From contig MU624812.1 in NCBI GenBank assembly GCA_025349905.2, forward strand, positions 1-22,764: a stretch of 22,764 bases of DNA, given 5' to 3'. This DNA is from Blastocladiella britannica (taxonomy: Eukaryota; Blastocladiomycota; Blastocladiomycetes; Blastocladiales; Blastocladiaceae). Below, in pieces: positions 10,093 through 19,282 of the stretch. Under the pieces are notes generated by a model. That model ran no database searches and had not been told where the DNA came from. It saw only the letters and a program-made list of their open reading frames with translations. Each line of letters begins with the position of its first letter. Positions within the stretch are counted from its first letter, which is position 1. A program made the translations under genes and the position numbers.

Positions 10093-12544
10093 TCACCACC
10101 GACCACTCCCTTGCTGCTGCTGCGGCTGGTACTGCTGATACTGCTGCTGTTGAGCCTGGTACTGAGTCGTCGCCGACGACCCACTCGATCCCATCGCCGT
10201 CGGCACCGTGCGCGGGGGACCAGGCGACCCAGCGCGGTACGCGACTGACTGCGGCGAGATCTTGACCTGGCGCGCACCCGCAGATGGACCCACACCATGT
10301 GCGGGGGTGGCAGCATTGTGACCAGCCGAAGCCGCAGCCGCGCCAGCAACCGCCGCCATATCGGCGAGCGATCCGGCAATTCCGCGCAGCGTCGGCTTGA
10401 GGTACTCTCCCGTAGCACCGCCAGCAATGGCGCCGTCAGAGCGCGCCGTGAGCGGCGTCGAGTGCGAGGCCGATCCAGGTGTCGGGAACGACAGCGGCGT
10501 AGTCCACGACCCGCTGGTTCCAGGACCGACACCACCGTTGGCGGCAGCGGCAGCTGCAGCCGAAGCAGCGGGAGTCGATGGCGGCCGCGCAATCTTGGAC
10601 ACGTCACCAAACCACCCTGGTGACACGAGCTGATGCTGCTGCTGTTGGTGGTGCTGGTGGTGGTACGCGATGCCGCCAGAGCGGTCGTTCTCCTCCGACA
10701 CGTCCATGGCATCCGCGTCGTACTCGTCGCTCCCGCTCCCATTGCCATCTTCCGGCAGAGGCGAGTACGCATCAGATGCTCCACCCGCCGCCAGTCGCGA
10801 CGTCCGTGGGTGCAATGCCGCGGCGGCGCGTGCTGCGACCGACGCCGACGTCGGTGGTGGCAGTCCAGGGCTCTGTGGGGTGAGCGGCGGCGCGCTGCGC
10901 AAAAAGTCGGCGATCTCGCGGCCGAGAGCATCAGTAGGGCCACTAGTGGCTCGGGTAGGGGACGCGGTGCGTTCCTGCTGCTGCCGCGAACGTTGCTGCT
11001 GCTGCTGCTGCGATGACAGGGCCGCAAACGACGGTGGAGTGCCGAGAACGTCGCGAGCGCGGTCGGCGGCGGCGGCCGACTGGCGGGCGAGCGCGGCCTG
11101 CTTGGCGGCAAACCGCTCGCGCATCTGATCGCGCACCATATCCGATCCGGCGTCCGACATGATCGACAACGGGCGGCCGGCGAACTGTGCGCGCGCGGCT
11201 GGGGGCAGAACCGCTGCGCCGCTGGAGGCCGCCGACGGTGGCGCGGGTCCTGTGGATGGGCCCGGGACCAGCCACTCGTCCAGGTGCGACGAGTGCTGCT
11301 TCATGTTCTGCGACAGTTCCACCAACCGCGCCGACAGCGCGTCCAAGTGCTCGTCGCGCTCGTCCAAGTCGCGCTGCTGCTGGCCAATCATGGCGTCGCG
11401 TTCCTCGATCTCGGCCGCGTCCACCACCACGGCCCCTTCGTGCTGATCGGCCCACTCGTCGCGGACCGCCAGAACCGCCTCGCGCAAACGGTGCACCACC
11501 GTCTCTTGCACCAGGTCGAACGGCAAGTCCACCACTTGCAGGCCGTCCACCGCGTGCGCGTGCAGCGCTTGCATTTCGCACCACGCCTCGTAGCACGCGC
11601 GCTTGGCCGCGTCCAGTTCCGACAGCAACTCGCGCTCGCGCTGCTCGGCATCGTGCAGTAGCTGCAGGTGGTACAGATCGGTCGGGTGCTCGCCATTGCT
11701 ACCGGTGCCCAGACGCGACGCGGACCGTGGCGCCGCAGGCAACGGGTGCGCCAGTCGGAAACTCACGGCCCGCAACTTTTGCTGGTCGTCGGCCATCTTG
11801 TTCTTCAATTTCTTTTCCTTGTCGGCCTGGAGCTCCCACTTGCGCTTGTCGTGCTATGTTCATGGCCTGCGTCAGTTTCTGGTCCGGCAACTGATACAAA
11901 ATATGATTGATCGCACCATAAAGTGGTTTTTCGCCTGTACTAGCGTGGCCTTGACGAGCTTGAGCTCATCGGCGGTGGACTTGAGCGTGGACTTGAGGTT
12001 CTTGTGCTCGCGCTCGAGCTTACTGTCAAAATTGAGCGATCAGCCGCATTTAACAAGTTTGCAAGTGCACAAAGGACGTACGTGTACTCGGACAGGCCCG
12101 CACGCACCTCGCGCTCCTTGGCCGCAATGACCTCCTTGTACCGTGCCTATTAATTTTCACAATTGGTGAGCGACAATTGACAAGAATAAAGCATGGGCAC
12201 CATACCACGTTGCGCATGGTATTGTCGTAGTCCGACTCGAACCGGTGCATGCGCTCCATCATCTCGGCCCGCATTGCTCGGTCGCGCTTCCGAGCCTGCA
12301 TCAGCGAGTACAGCGTGTTGATAACGTCGGCGGCGGCGTCGGGCGAGGCGCCGATAAAGACCAGCGGCCGCTGCACACCCTCGAGCGCCAGCTCGCGGTT
12401 AAGAAAGTCGGCCGCATTGGCCAGTGCGTCGGCTGTTGGTGGTTGTGCCGATGAGGCTGAGGTCGTTGCGGACGTCGCAGTGTGCGCCCAGCCATTGTGC
12501 GAGGTCGTGGCGGTACCGGACTGGTCGTCGTCGGTGGCGAGCAT
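10093..12544 (-). CDS. ADIP/SSX2IP/Msd1-like coiled-coil protein
   Basis: Members of this family anchor microtubule minus ends at spindle poles, centrosomes or basal bodies. Exons on minus: 12206-12544, 12082-12146, 11917-12022 and 10093-11853, giving 756 aa (phases 0,2,0). The N-terminal region fits the ADIP domain: ADFLNRELALEGVQRPLVF at about 45-63, then VINTLYSLMQARKRDRAMR and a long Lys/Glu-rich coiled coil running through QAKNHFMHDKRKWE near 164-177. More heptad-like helix continues to about residue 400. The C-terminal half is low complexity: Ala/Ser/Pro-rich with polyQ and His/Gln runs. The exon 3 end at TTTATG was chosen over an earlier GT because it keeps the conserved QxKxxF-HD-RK stretch. 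It is divergent to the gene at 12667, with 122 bp between starts. The family call rests on motif pattern only. Confidence 0.72.
10111..10165 (-). repeat. CAG-type polyglutamine-coding repeat, C-terminal
   Basis: On the plus strand this reads as CTG triplets interrupted by TAC/ATA. On minus it encodes runs of Gln separated by Tyr and Pro at the very end of the ADIP-like protein. Such a tract is prone to length variation. Confidence 0.85.
10631..10672 (-). repeat. His/Gln-coding triplet repeat
   Basis: Mixed CTG/GTG triplets on plus encode a His-Gln run (HHQHHQQQQHQ) within the low-complexity tail of the ADIP-like protein. Confidence 0.8.
10975..11012 (-). repeat. CAG-type polyglutamine-coding repeat, internal
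   Basis: CTG triplets on plus encode six Gln, then Arg-Ser-Arg and three more Gln, inside exon 4 of the ADIP-like gene. Confidence 0.85.
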
Positions 12545-12666
12545 TGTAAACGGCAGGCAGGGGATGTGGTTGGTTCACTCACGAAAGAGGAGGACTCTGG
12601 ATTTTTCGGCAAAGTCGAAATGAATGCTTCTTGATTTCTCATCAAGCCATTTGACAGATATAGACG
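12545..12666. promoter_or_regulatory. Divergent promoter between ADIP-like and AIG1-like genes
   Basis: Only 122 bp separate the two divergent start codons, so both core promoters must lie here or inside the genes. The segment is AT-richer than the flanking coding sequence. No specific factor site is recognised. Confidence 0.5.
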
Positions 12667-13603
12667 ATGGACGACCACAAACACATTACAGGAGAGCAAC
12701 CGACTGAATTCCCCACCGTAGGACCTCGCCGATGGATCTCGGTCTATACTGGAAATGCGCCCGCATCGGTGCTTGTAACGTCGCTCTGGCTGGCTCCTGC
12801 CACTCTCTATGCCGTCCGCGCGATTCTCGCCGTCTGGACGACAGTGTGGCTGGTCATCACGCTGTTTTTTTCCGGGTTTGACGGGTGGCATGTGTTGTCG
12901 TATTTCACGATCCTGTCGTACATTGGGATCTTCCTGTACTCGCTGGTACTTCCCTTCATATCATTTAGAGAGATCATTCACTGGATCATATTCACTTGCA
13001 GATCGTGATAATAGCTCGTGTGTGGGCTATCAGCCCAGTACTGGCGCGATCCGCAGTCCCAGATCCTGGCTGAAAAGACCGGTCAGCACGTCACTGCGGT
13101 GGTGCTGTACACCACAGCGCTCGTCAACTGTATTGTTGTCTCGGGCGTCTATTGGTACATGCTGGCGCCGCTAGGGCCGCTGGAGCCAGCTTCGACGTTA
13201 CTAGGGCTCGACAATTACGTGATCCATGTTGCCAACATTTGCGTCATGGTTGTGCACTTTGCCACCAGTGCGATCACGGTGCCGTCGGTCGCACTCGTGT
13301 TGCCCGTGCTCGTGGAAGGAGCGCTTTACGTGTTCGTTTTTTCGTCCATTTCCCTTTCAGTTGACAGAGAATAACGGTTGTGATGAGAGCAGGGCTTGGG
13401 CTCAGGTGTACTTTGCCATCACTGGGTACTGGGTGTACCCGTTCCTGTCGCCCGACTACCCGGACTCGGGTATGATGTACGCGGCCGTGTTTGTTGCCAG
13501 CGCCGCGCTAACGTTGCTGTGGCGCGTATTGCACGTGGTTCGCGGGTGGGCACTGGGCGGTCCTGCTTTTCGGTCTCACCGGATCGGGGTGGATCAGTCG
13601 TGA
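12667..13603 (+). CDS. FAR-17a/AIG1-like membrane hydrolase, intact copy
   Basis: AIG1 and ADTRP are membrane threonine hydrolases that cleave fatty-acid esters of hydroxy fatty acids. Exons: 12667-12945, 13015-13331 and 13393-13603, giving 268 aa. About six hydrophobic helices are visible. The clearest family mark is TGYWVYPFL at 209-217, matching the TGMWVYPFLE block of human AIG1. His164 in LDNYVIH fits the catalytic His134. The position of the nucleophile Thr43 (WKFLT in human) is WHVLS here, so Ser78 replaces Thr. The first intron's acceptor could be 13014 or 13038, both in phase; 13014 gives a typical 69-nt intron. A 31-nt intron ending at 13360 was rejected because 13332-13392 gives a normal 61 nt and aligns with the second copy. 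Ser could still act as a nucleophile; activity is unproven. Confidence 0.78.
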
Positions 13604-13728
13604 GCGATGTTTTTTCTCTTTCTCTCGAAATTTACAACTGCCCTCACGGCTCCATTGTTCCTGACTGGTCCCGGTAAACACCCACTCCTCGCAGCGAAAT
13701 AAACGCGCTTTTATCAGCGATAAAAAAA

Positions 13729-14911
13729 ATGGCCGATAGCCCCTCGTCGTCCGCAACCCGCACTTTGCGAAAGCGCACTGCCGCTGCAGCTGCCGCAATT
13801 GTCGACGCGTCGCAGTTCGACAATGAAGCCGAGGAGGACCGATACAACAATGCTGACTATGCGGATCCGCCACCGCCGAAACGCGCGCGTCCGGCGTCTC
13901 CAGCCGTCCGTGGACGAGGGCGCGGTCGTGGTCGCGGCCGTGGTGCCACTGCAAGTCGCGGTGCTGCTGAAAATAATGCAGACTTGGCGCCAAATGCCAT
14001 TGACGAGCCCATTACAGCCGATGATCCGCCGTCAGACCTGCCGGCCGTAGGTGCTTCCATGCTTCCCGCACTTGCTGTCTGCAACTGCCCCTAGCGAAAA
14101 TGGTTCCAGTGATCACATGCCTGACGAGGAGCCCGACCGTATCCGCGCACCTTTTCTTCTATGTGTTACTTTCTTTCTCGCTAAAACAGTATAAACTTTT
14201 ATACCAGACCTATTCCTGGGTGCATGCACGGTCTCCACACTGGAGCAAGTTGCTATCCCACCTGCCTTCATTTCCCCTACCGACGGGACGTACATTGGCC
14301 CAGCGGAAGCGGCATTGGGCGAGAGTCGGACATCCACACGACGTCACCCGGCACTACTATCAGTACGCAGCTGATGCAAGCCCGACCGATCTGCCCCTCG
14401 TCGGGACGATTCCCTACCGGCTGCCCATCTCCAACTGGACCATAGACGATGCAGCCAAGATCAAGCTGTCCCATTCGCAGCGCTGCTTGCCGCCGACCCG
14501 TACACGACCAATACAAAGAACCTGATGCGAACGGACTCCCAGACATGGGAAAAACTCACGGCTCGACGCACCGATAACTACTCCATTCACGCCGATCCGC
14601 CGAAATACAAGCTGGAAGTTTGCACCCGCTGGAAGCAGCTCGAGGTCGGGTCGGGGGTGGCAGCGCGGCCGCTGGCGGTGGTTCCCAATGCCTTGAGCTC
14701 ACTCGACTTGGAGCTCGCGCCTTTTGTTCGTGTGGTGGTGCGCGCCGAACTCGTTCAGCGATTGACGGCGGACCACCAAGGCAATTTCCAGTACAAGTGG
14801 TGCGTTTATTTGCGAGCGGCCGCGGCCAATGCCGCCATTCGCTCGGGCGATACCAAGTTCATGGCGCGCCTCCGGCAGCTCTTGTTACTGTTCTTTCTCT
14901 TCGCTCTCTGA
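13729..14911 (+). CDS. Unrecognised, probably nuclear protein with Arg-Gly repeat; gene model incomplete
   Basis: I do not recognise the family. The start at 13729 lies in an A-rich context. Exon 1 (13729-14030) encodes a basic, Ala-rich, then acidic segment, PPPPKRARP (a possible nuclear localisation signal) and six Arg-Gly pairs. Consistent introns 14031-14094 (64 nt, phase 2) and 14139-14207 (69 nt, phase 1) lead into a segment with STLEQVAIPPAF and SPTDGTYIG. Between about 14290 and 14490 good coding character switches frame (PLVGTIPYRLPISNW in one frame, LLAADPYTTNTKNL in the other). An intron from 14290 to 14380 (91 nt) could explain the first switch; I found no intron for the second near 14480. 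The last stretch runs to a stop at 14911, with WEKLTARRTDNY and FQYKWCVYLR. Either an intron is missed or the gene is decaying like its neighbour. Confidence 0.45.
13909..13944 (+). repeat. Arg-Gly dipeptide-coding repeat
   Basis: Twelve codons encode six consecutive Arg-Gly pairs with mixed CGN/GGN codons, so the repeat is kept at protein level rather than being a pure DNA microsatellite. Such tracts are common in RNA- or chromatin-associated proteins. Confidence 0.85.
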
Positions 14912-15020
14912 TCCGGCGTTTTCGTCTCCTCAACATGTGCTCTGAAGTTGGGGACGGGGCAATGGATTTCGTTTCCATATGGTTTGTAACTGCATGTTGG
15001 ATTCCATATATCAACCTTTC

Positions 15021-16016
15021 ATGGGATACAGTCAAGATCACAAAGACGGCAACGCAAGTGAGTCGTCATATGCACTCAAGTCCGCGACCGAGCCGGATCT
15101 CCAACTCGAACCACTGCCAATCACGTCGATTCACCGCTCCAAATGGCGCAATCTGTTAGCGCATGGATTTAGCGCATCCACATACGCGGGCGATCATGTG
15201 TCGCGTCTCGGTGGTTACCGGCACCGGCATTGCTGGCGATCCAAGCGGTACTGGCACTATGGGCGTCAGTGGCTCGTTATTGGGCTGTTGATCAAAAATA
15301 CCAGCGGAGGATGGACCCTGGCGTATTTCACGGTGCTGTCGTATATTGGACTGTGGGCGTACTCGATGGTATTTACAATAACGTGGATCCACTTTGTTGG
15401 GCGACTGATCCAAAACGAAATATAAACCGCGCTGGCACTGTCCCTTGTACTCTGGCACCGCGTCACGATCAACGGAAAGATTATGGTCCGAGCACGCGCC
15501 ATCACATCCATCCTGTACACAGCCGCGCTCGTGAATAGCACCATCGTGACCCCCGTGTACTGGATCCTATTGGCACCGCTGGATCGGCCCGAGAACCCGG
15601 CCACGCTCAGCGGCCTGACCAACGTCGCCATGCACGCCTGCAATGTCGGGGTGATGGTAATTCACTTTTGTACTGGGCAGCTGGAATCCCGACTTGGTGG
15701 CTCCCGCCGCCTCTTTTGACTGAGGGAGCGCTGTACTTGTACGTGGATCCTCCCATTTGCATTTGCATTGCATAGCCGTGACATGGTTTGTGGAAGCGAA
15801 TACAGGGTCTGGGCACACGTCTGCCACGCGGTGCAGGGCAAGTGGGTGTACCCGTTTCTCAACCCCGAGCCAAGGGCTGCCGCGTATATGTATCCGGCGC
15901 TGGTGGTCGGGTTTGTGGTGGCGTTTGCGTTTTGGCGTGGGATGCATGTGGTCCGGGACCGACTGATTCTGGGCCGCGATCAACGAAGCACGGCGCGAGC
16001 AACCTCGCTTGTCTAG
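15021..16016 (+). pseudogene. Decayed second FAR-17a/AIG1-like copy
   Basis: Aligns along its length with the intact copy at 12667-13603 but cannot be read through. The first membrane helix (LLAIQAVLALWASV) and the next segment (WLVIG...GGWTLAYFTVLSYIGL) are in different frames because one base is missing near 15268-15272 relative to the intact copy. A second single-base loss lies near 15670-15674, between MVIHF and WAAGIPTWWLPP. A further frame change lies around 15171-15200. The first intron keeps a donor at 15369, but the expected acceptor near 15427 has no AG. The second intron is recognisable with a GTACGT donor. The nucleophile position is Ala (WTLA), whereas the His (NVAMH) and WVYPFL remain. 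The stop TAG at 16014 ends a normal C-terminus, 24 bp from a convergent gene. Sequencing error could explain single breaks but less easily all of them. Confidence 0.7.
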
Positions 16017-16040
16017 AAAGTTGAAAATACATTCAAAGGA

Positions 16041-16904
16041 CTACTCGGTCTTCTTGCTCTCACCCGCACTGTAGTCGTGGAAGTTGCCTGGCAACGCCGC
16101 GCGCCCGGGAGCCTCCGCGCGGTCGTACCACTGGACGTACACGCCGTACCACCCGGCGTACCCAATGACGACGCTCGCGATCGTGGCCGAGTGCGACGCG
16201 TAGAACGCGAACCCGGCCAGTCCGACCTCGGCCACCGTCACCATTCCGACCAAAATGAACGCAATGTACAGCGCCCAGTCGGCGGGCCCCTTGACCGTGT
16301 GCTGGTCAATGGCGCCCGTATCAATCGTCGGGTCAGCCTCGGCCTCGGCCCGCACCGACATTTCGGGGACCACCACATCGGTGTTCCCCGCTTTCACGTT
16401 GGCCGCGCGTGCGTGAAGCGCCACGCGCACCCATACCAGCGACTCTTCGTGAATGCACAGCAGCGCGTGCAGCGCCGATGCCAGTGGGACACTCACGTTC
16501 GCCCATGGAAGTGCGACGGTGGTGGCGGCGGCCAGTGCGGGAATGGCCACTGTCGCGTACACCAGGTTGATGCCGACGCGTTGTGCGGCATGCGCCATTG
16601 CGTTCCAGTTGCGCGCAACACGGACCGTCGTGTGGTACGCGGTGGCCAGCGACAGCAGAGCGACGACCCAGGGAAGGACGCGGGCTGCAAATACGTGCAC
16701 CGGGTGCCACGGGTCCGACAGACCCCACCACAGACCAGAGTACCGCTCGGACTGGGCCATGCGCGCGGTGGCCGCTAGAAAGACCAGGACCGCAAAGAAC
16801 AGCGCATCGCGCTGGTACGGCCGCAGCGGGACAACCATGGAGCTGCTGGAGTTTCTTGAGGTTGCACTTGGGCTTGGGGCTGCGACTGCGGTAGTAGAGT
16901 CCAT
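16041..16904 (-). CDS. Unknown polytopic membrane protein, single exon
   Basis: I do not recognise a family. The frame is uninterrupted; the start at 16904 (MDSTTAVAAPS, 287 aa) is preferred because the 37 residues that an upstream ATG at 17015 would add look non-coding. An N-terminal Ser/Ala-rich stretch is followed by roughly six hydrophobic segments: RDALFFAVLVFLAATA, AARVLPWVVALLSLATAY, a long NLVYATVAIPALAAATT segment, a helix with LHALLCIHEESLVWVRV, DWALYIAFILVGMVTVAEVG and a last one with VIGYAGWYGVYVQW. Between helices 4 and 5 is a hydrophilic loop with several Glu/Asp residues and TIDTGAIDQHTVKGP. It is convergent with the decayed AIG1-like copy. Codon third positions are GC-rich throughout, supporting real coding. 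Confidence 0.75.
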   Translation of the reverse strand: MDSTTAVAAPSPSATSRNSSSSMVVPLRPYQRDALFFAVLVFLAATARMAQSERYSGLWWGLSDPWHPVHVFAARVLPWVVALLSLATAYHTTVRVARNWNAMAHAAQRVGINLVYATVAIPALAAATTVALPWANVSVPLASALHALLCIHEESLVWVRVALHARAANVKAGNTDVVVPEMSVRAEAEADPTIDTGAIDQHTVKGPADWALYIAFILVGMVTVAEVGLAGFAFYASHSATIASVVIGYAGWYGVYVQWYDRAEAPGRAALPGNFHDYSAGESKKTE

Positions 16905-17514
16905 TTTTGAAGGAAAAGTTGTGTGCTGCACGTCTTGGAAGCGGACGGGCGACGCGAGGGTACTTATTTGACGCGTTTGCGAAATCGAAAGAAAGTTTCG
17001 CGTGGCAAGCGCCACTTATCGAGCAAGCCCGCGTACTTGGCCCCAATACTGTCAAATTGCATGTCTTGCATGTTTTGAGTGGAAATACTTCTCGTCGGCT
17101 CAGGATACTATGGAGGGCGAGAAATGAGTGAAGCAGACGGAAGATTATATAGGTCAGTGTCAGAGAAATGGATCCAAATACATTTACTGTAGTCGGTCGC
17201 GAGAGTATGTTAACATGACCGCATCGGCCGACCAATCTTTAAGGAGCCGATCCCGCGCTTGTCCTGCTCTACAGTGTGTCGATCGTGTGGTCGTCCGCAT
17301 GGTACTCCACCGGGTTTCCATAACTCATCGCAATCTCGGGCTCGCGTGTTTGCACCGAGTAGACCCGCGTCATTTGGAATGATATGGTTGATCTGGCTGC
17401 AGGGCATGGCCGTTCGTAGTTTTCAAAGGGAGGTACCGCCAATACTTTCTTTGAACCGCATACCAAAAGTGGATCCTTCTCTTTCACCCCAACCAACCAA
17501 CCAATTTTTTTTAA
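16905..17514. other. Divergent intergenic region, about 600 bp
   Basis: It separates the start of the minus-strand membrane protein from the plus-strand MIM1-like gene and should hold both promoters. A TATATAATC-like motif lies on minus near 17143-17152, about 240 bp upstream of the 16904 start. The only coding-like stretch is the small ORF at 17269-17373. Confidence 0.4.
17269..17373 (-). CDS. Possible small ORF or terminal exon (34 aa)
   Basis: Starts ATG ACG CGG GTC and ends at TAG, encoding MTRVYSVQTREPEIAM and then a tail rich in Asp/His. Third codon positions are mostly G or C, unlike the surrounding intergenic DNA, which is why I list it. The frame stays open upstream, and an acceptor-like CTGCAG precedes it, so it could be the last exon of an unseen gene. 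No family is recognised; chance is possible. Confidence 0.25.
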   Translation of the reverse strand: MTRVYSVQTREPEIAMSYGNPVEYHADDHTIDTL

Positions 17515-18064
17515 ATGTCGTCGACCCATCGCAGCCCCTCGCCCACCATGCGGCTGCCACCACTGCCGGCCAGCCGCCCGACGTCCCTGGACCGCGAGTT
17601 TGCGTCCGCAGCACCCTTGCCCCTCAGCGACGACGACGACCGTGTTTTGGCCACGTTTGCCATGCCAACGACGCGTGGATTGTTTGACGAGGACGCGGTG
17701 GTGGCGTCGTCGATGGCGATCGTCGAGGACAAGACCGAATTCGACGTTACAGTTGTGGCCACGTCGGTGACGGGACCGGTGGTACCGTGGCCACAGTACT
17801 TGGGCAACATTGCGTTGGTCCGATTTGTCAGGTATGGCTTTCTGATTGATATGATTTCTTTTGGAGCCGGCCCAACTAAAACATGTCAATGAAATGGACA
17901 GTCCGTTCCTCAATGGCATGTTCTTTGGAATGCTGGCGGCGGTGCGGTCCGAGATCACGGTCGCGGGCGGGTTCTGGCGCGCGCTGTTCCGCCGGCCCAA
18001 GGCTCCGCCGGCGTCCCTGGCCTCGGCTGCACCTGGCGTGCTTGGTGGTCGTCGACTGAATTGA
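17515..18064 (+). CDS. MIM1/TOM13-like mitochondrial outer-membrane insertase subunit
   Basis: Fungal Mim1 helps insert alpha-helical proteins into the mitochondrial outer membrane and assemble TOM. Exons: 17515-17831 and 17902-18064 joined in phase 2 across a 70-nt intron, giving 159 aa. The key evidence is a single membrane segment with PFLNGMFFGM at 107-116, matching the conserved PF(L/I)NGM motif of Mim1; G111 and G115 form the GxxxG pair needed for oligomerisation. The segment is preceded by about 100 residues with an acidic DDDD cluster and followed by a basic tail (RALFRRPKAPP), as in Mim1. The N-terminal part is longer than in the 113-residue yeast protein. The intron falls directly before the motif. 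PEX11 follows on the same strand about 200 bp downstream. The motif is short, so the call is probable rather than certain. Confidence 0.62.
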
Positions 18065-18264
18065 GCCAATACGATGCTCGAGTGAATGTACAAATATTTT
18101 TTTCCCAGTGGATGGCATCACCTCTTTTCACACTCGTCTCCTCGCTCCACTTCGCCGAAAGGCGGGCGCCTCCGTCGATTTTCCCCCTTTTTCTCTTTCA
18201 AAGGCGGCGATCCAACCGAATTAAACTTGAAGCACTTCATAAACAGCAGGAAAGTAAAAAATAC

Positions 18265-19194
18265 ATGTCATCCTCGGCAGCAATGAAGAACAACAACCAC
18301 CCGGCCCCATGGCTCCCGTTGCTGCTCAAGTACACGGCCACCACCACCGGCCGCGACAAAGTGTACCGGTTCATCCAGTACCTGGGCAAGTTTGCCGCGT
18401 ACCGGCTGGCGACCCTGGACCCCAAGGGCAACAAGGACCAGGTGGACAAGATCACCAAGCTGGTGAAGCACCTATCCCTGAGTCGCAAGCGTATGTTTAT
18501 ATATCCTCTATTTTGGTATGATAACTCAATGAAGTTAATGTACAGTGATGCGCATTGGACGCCCGCTCGAGTACGCGCAGAACCTGATTGCGGGGGTCCC
18601 CACCACCAAAGACCCGGTGCTGCTGTACTCGTTGATTGCCAAGAATGGTCTGCTGGCGATCTGGATGGGCTTTGATTTCCTGGCGTGGGCTCAGGGGGTT
18701 GGGATTTGGAAGTCGGCCGATCCGAAAGCGCTGTCCCAAAACACCAACCGGTTCTGGTTTGCGGGACTGGCCGCTGGGTACATTGCCACTGTGTACAATG
18801 TGCATGTGTGCATGCGCAAGTATGTTGCATTTTTTTTCTTTTTTTGGTTTTTATGGAGTATTGATGTGTGGATGTTACAGACTCGCGGTGCTCGAAAAGG
18901 CCAAGCGCGAAGGTGCCGCGATGTCCGAGGATCAGGGTAAAGAGGCCAAGGCGCTGCTTGCGTGCGTTTCTTTTCATTCATCTTTTTTGGACGTGGATCT
19001 TACAAAATCAATGAGACAGATCGCGCAACAAGCTCCTTCGCGACTTGTTCCAGCAATCGCTCGATATCTTGGTCCCGGCCAAGGGCCTCGAGCTGATTTC
19101 GCTCTCGGACGGCGTGATTGGACTGACGGGCGCGCTCACGTCGCTCATGGGTGCCCAGGCGCAGTGGGGCAAGGTCAACTCTTCTTCCAAGTAA
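18265..19194 (+). CDS. PEX11: Peroxisomal membrane protein PEX11
   Basis: PEX11 drives elongation and fission of peroxisomes from their membrane. Exons: 18265-18490, 18546-18819, 18881-18961 and 19020-19194 (introns 55, 61 and 58 nt; phases 1,2,2), giving 251 aa, the normal family length (yeast 236, human about 250). Near the N-terminus lies the family hallmark: GRDKVYRFIQYLGKFAAYRL, an amphipathic helix that bends membranes. Then come LSLSRKLMRIGRPLEYAQNL, a central hydrophobic stretch around IAKNGLLAIWMGFDFLAWAQ, and a C-terminal segment (GLELISLSDGVIGLTGALTSLMG) matching the conserved last membrane helix. The protein ends in a hydrophilic VNSSSK. Its stop is 88 bp from the stop of the convergent binding-protein gene. 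Confidence 0.93.
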
Positions 19195-19282
19195 CTTCGT
19201 TTGTGGGTACACGCGTAGATGCGTGATTGAAATACAAGTGAAAGGTTTATATGAGCTAAAAAGTAACTGGATCGTAGTAAAA

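Noticed and set aside
10089..11111. 340-codon open frame on minus, rich in Arg/Ser
   Set aside because: Alternative frame of exon 4 of the ADIP-like gene; the chosen frame continues into the coiled-coil exons.
13330..13360. 31-nt intron in the intact AIG1-like gene
   Set aside because: Too short compared with all others; 13332-13392 is a normal 61-nt intron and matches the paralogue at the protein level.
16077..16778. 233-codon open frame on plus
   Set aside because: Antisense shadow of the single-exon membrane protein; Arg/His-rich with no family resemblance.
17269..18093. 274-codon open frame on minus
   Set aside because: Mostly antisense to the MIM1-like gene; only its last 34 codons have coding character of their own.
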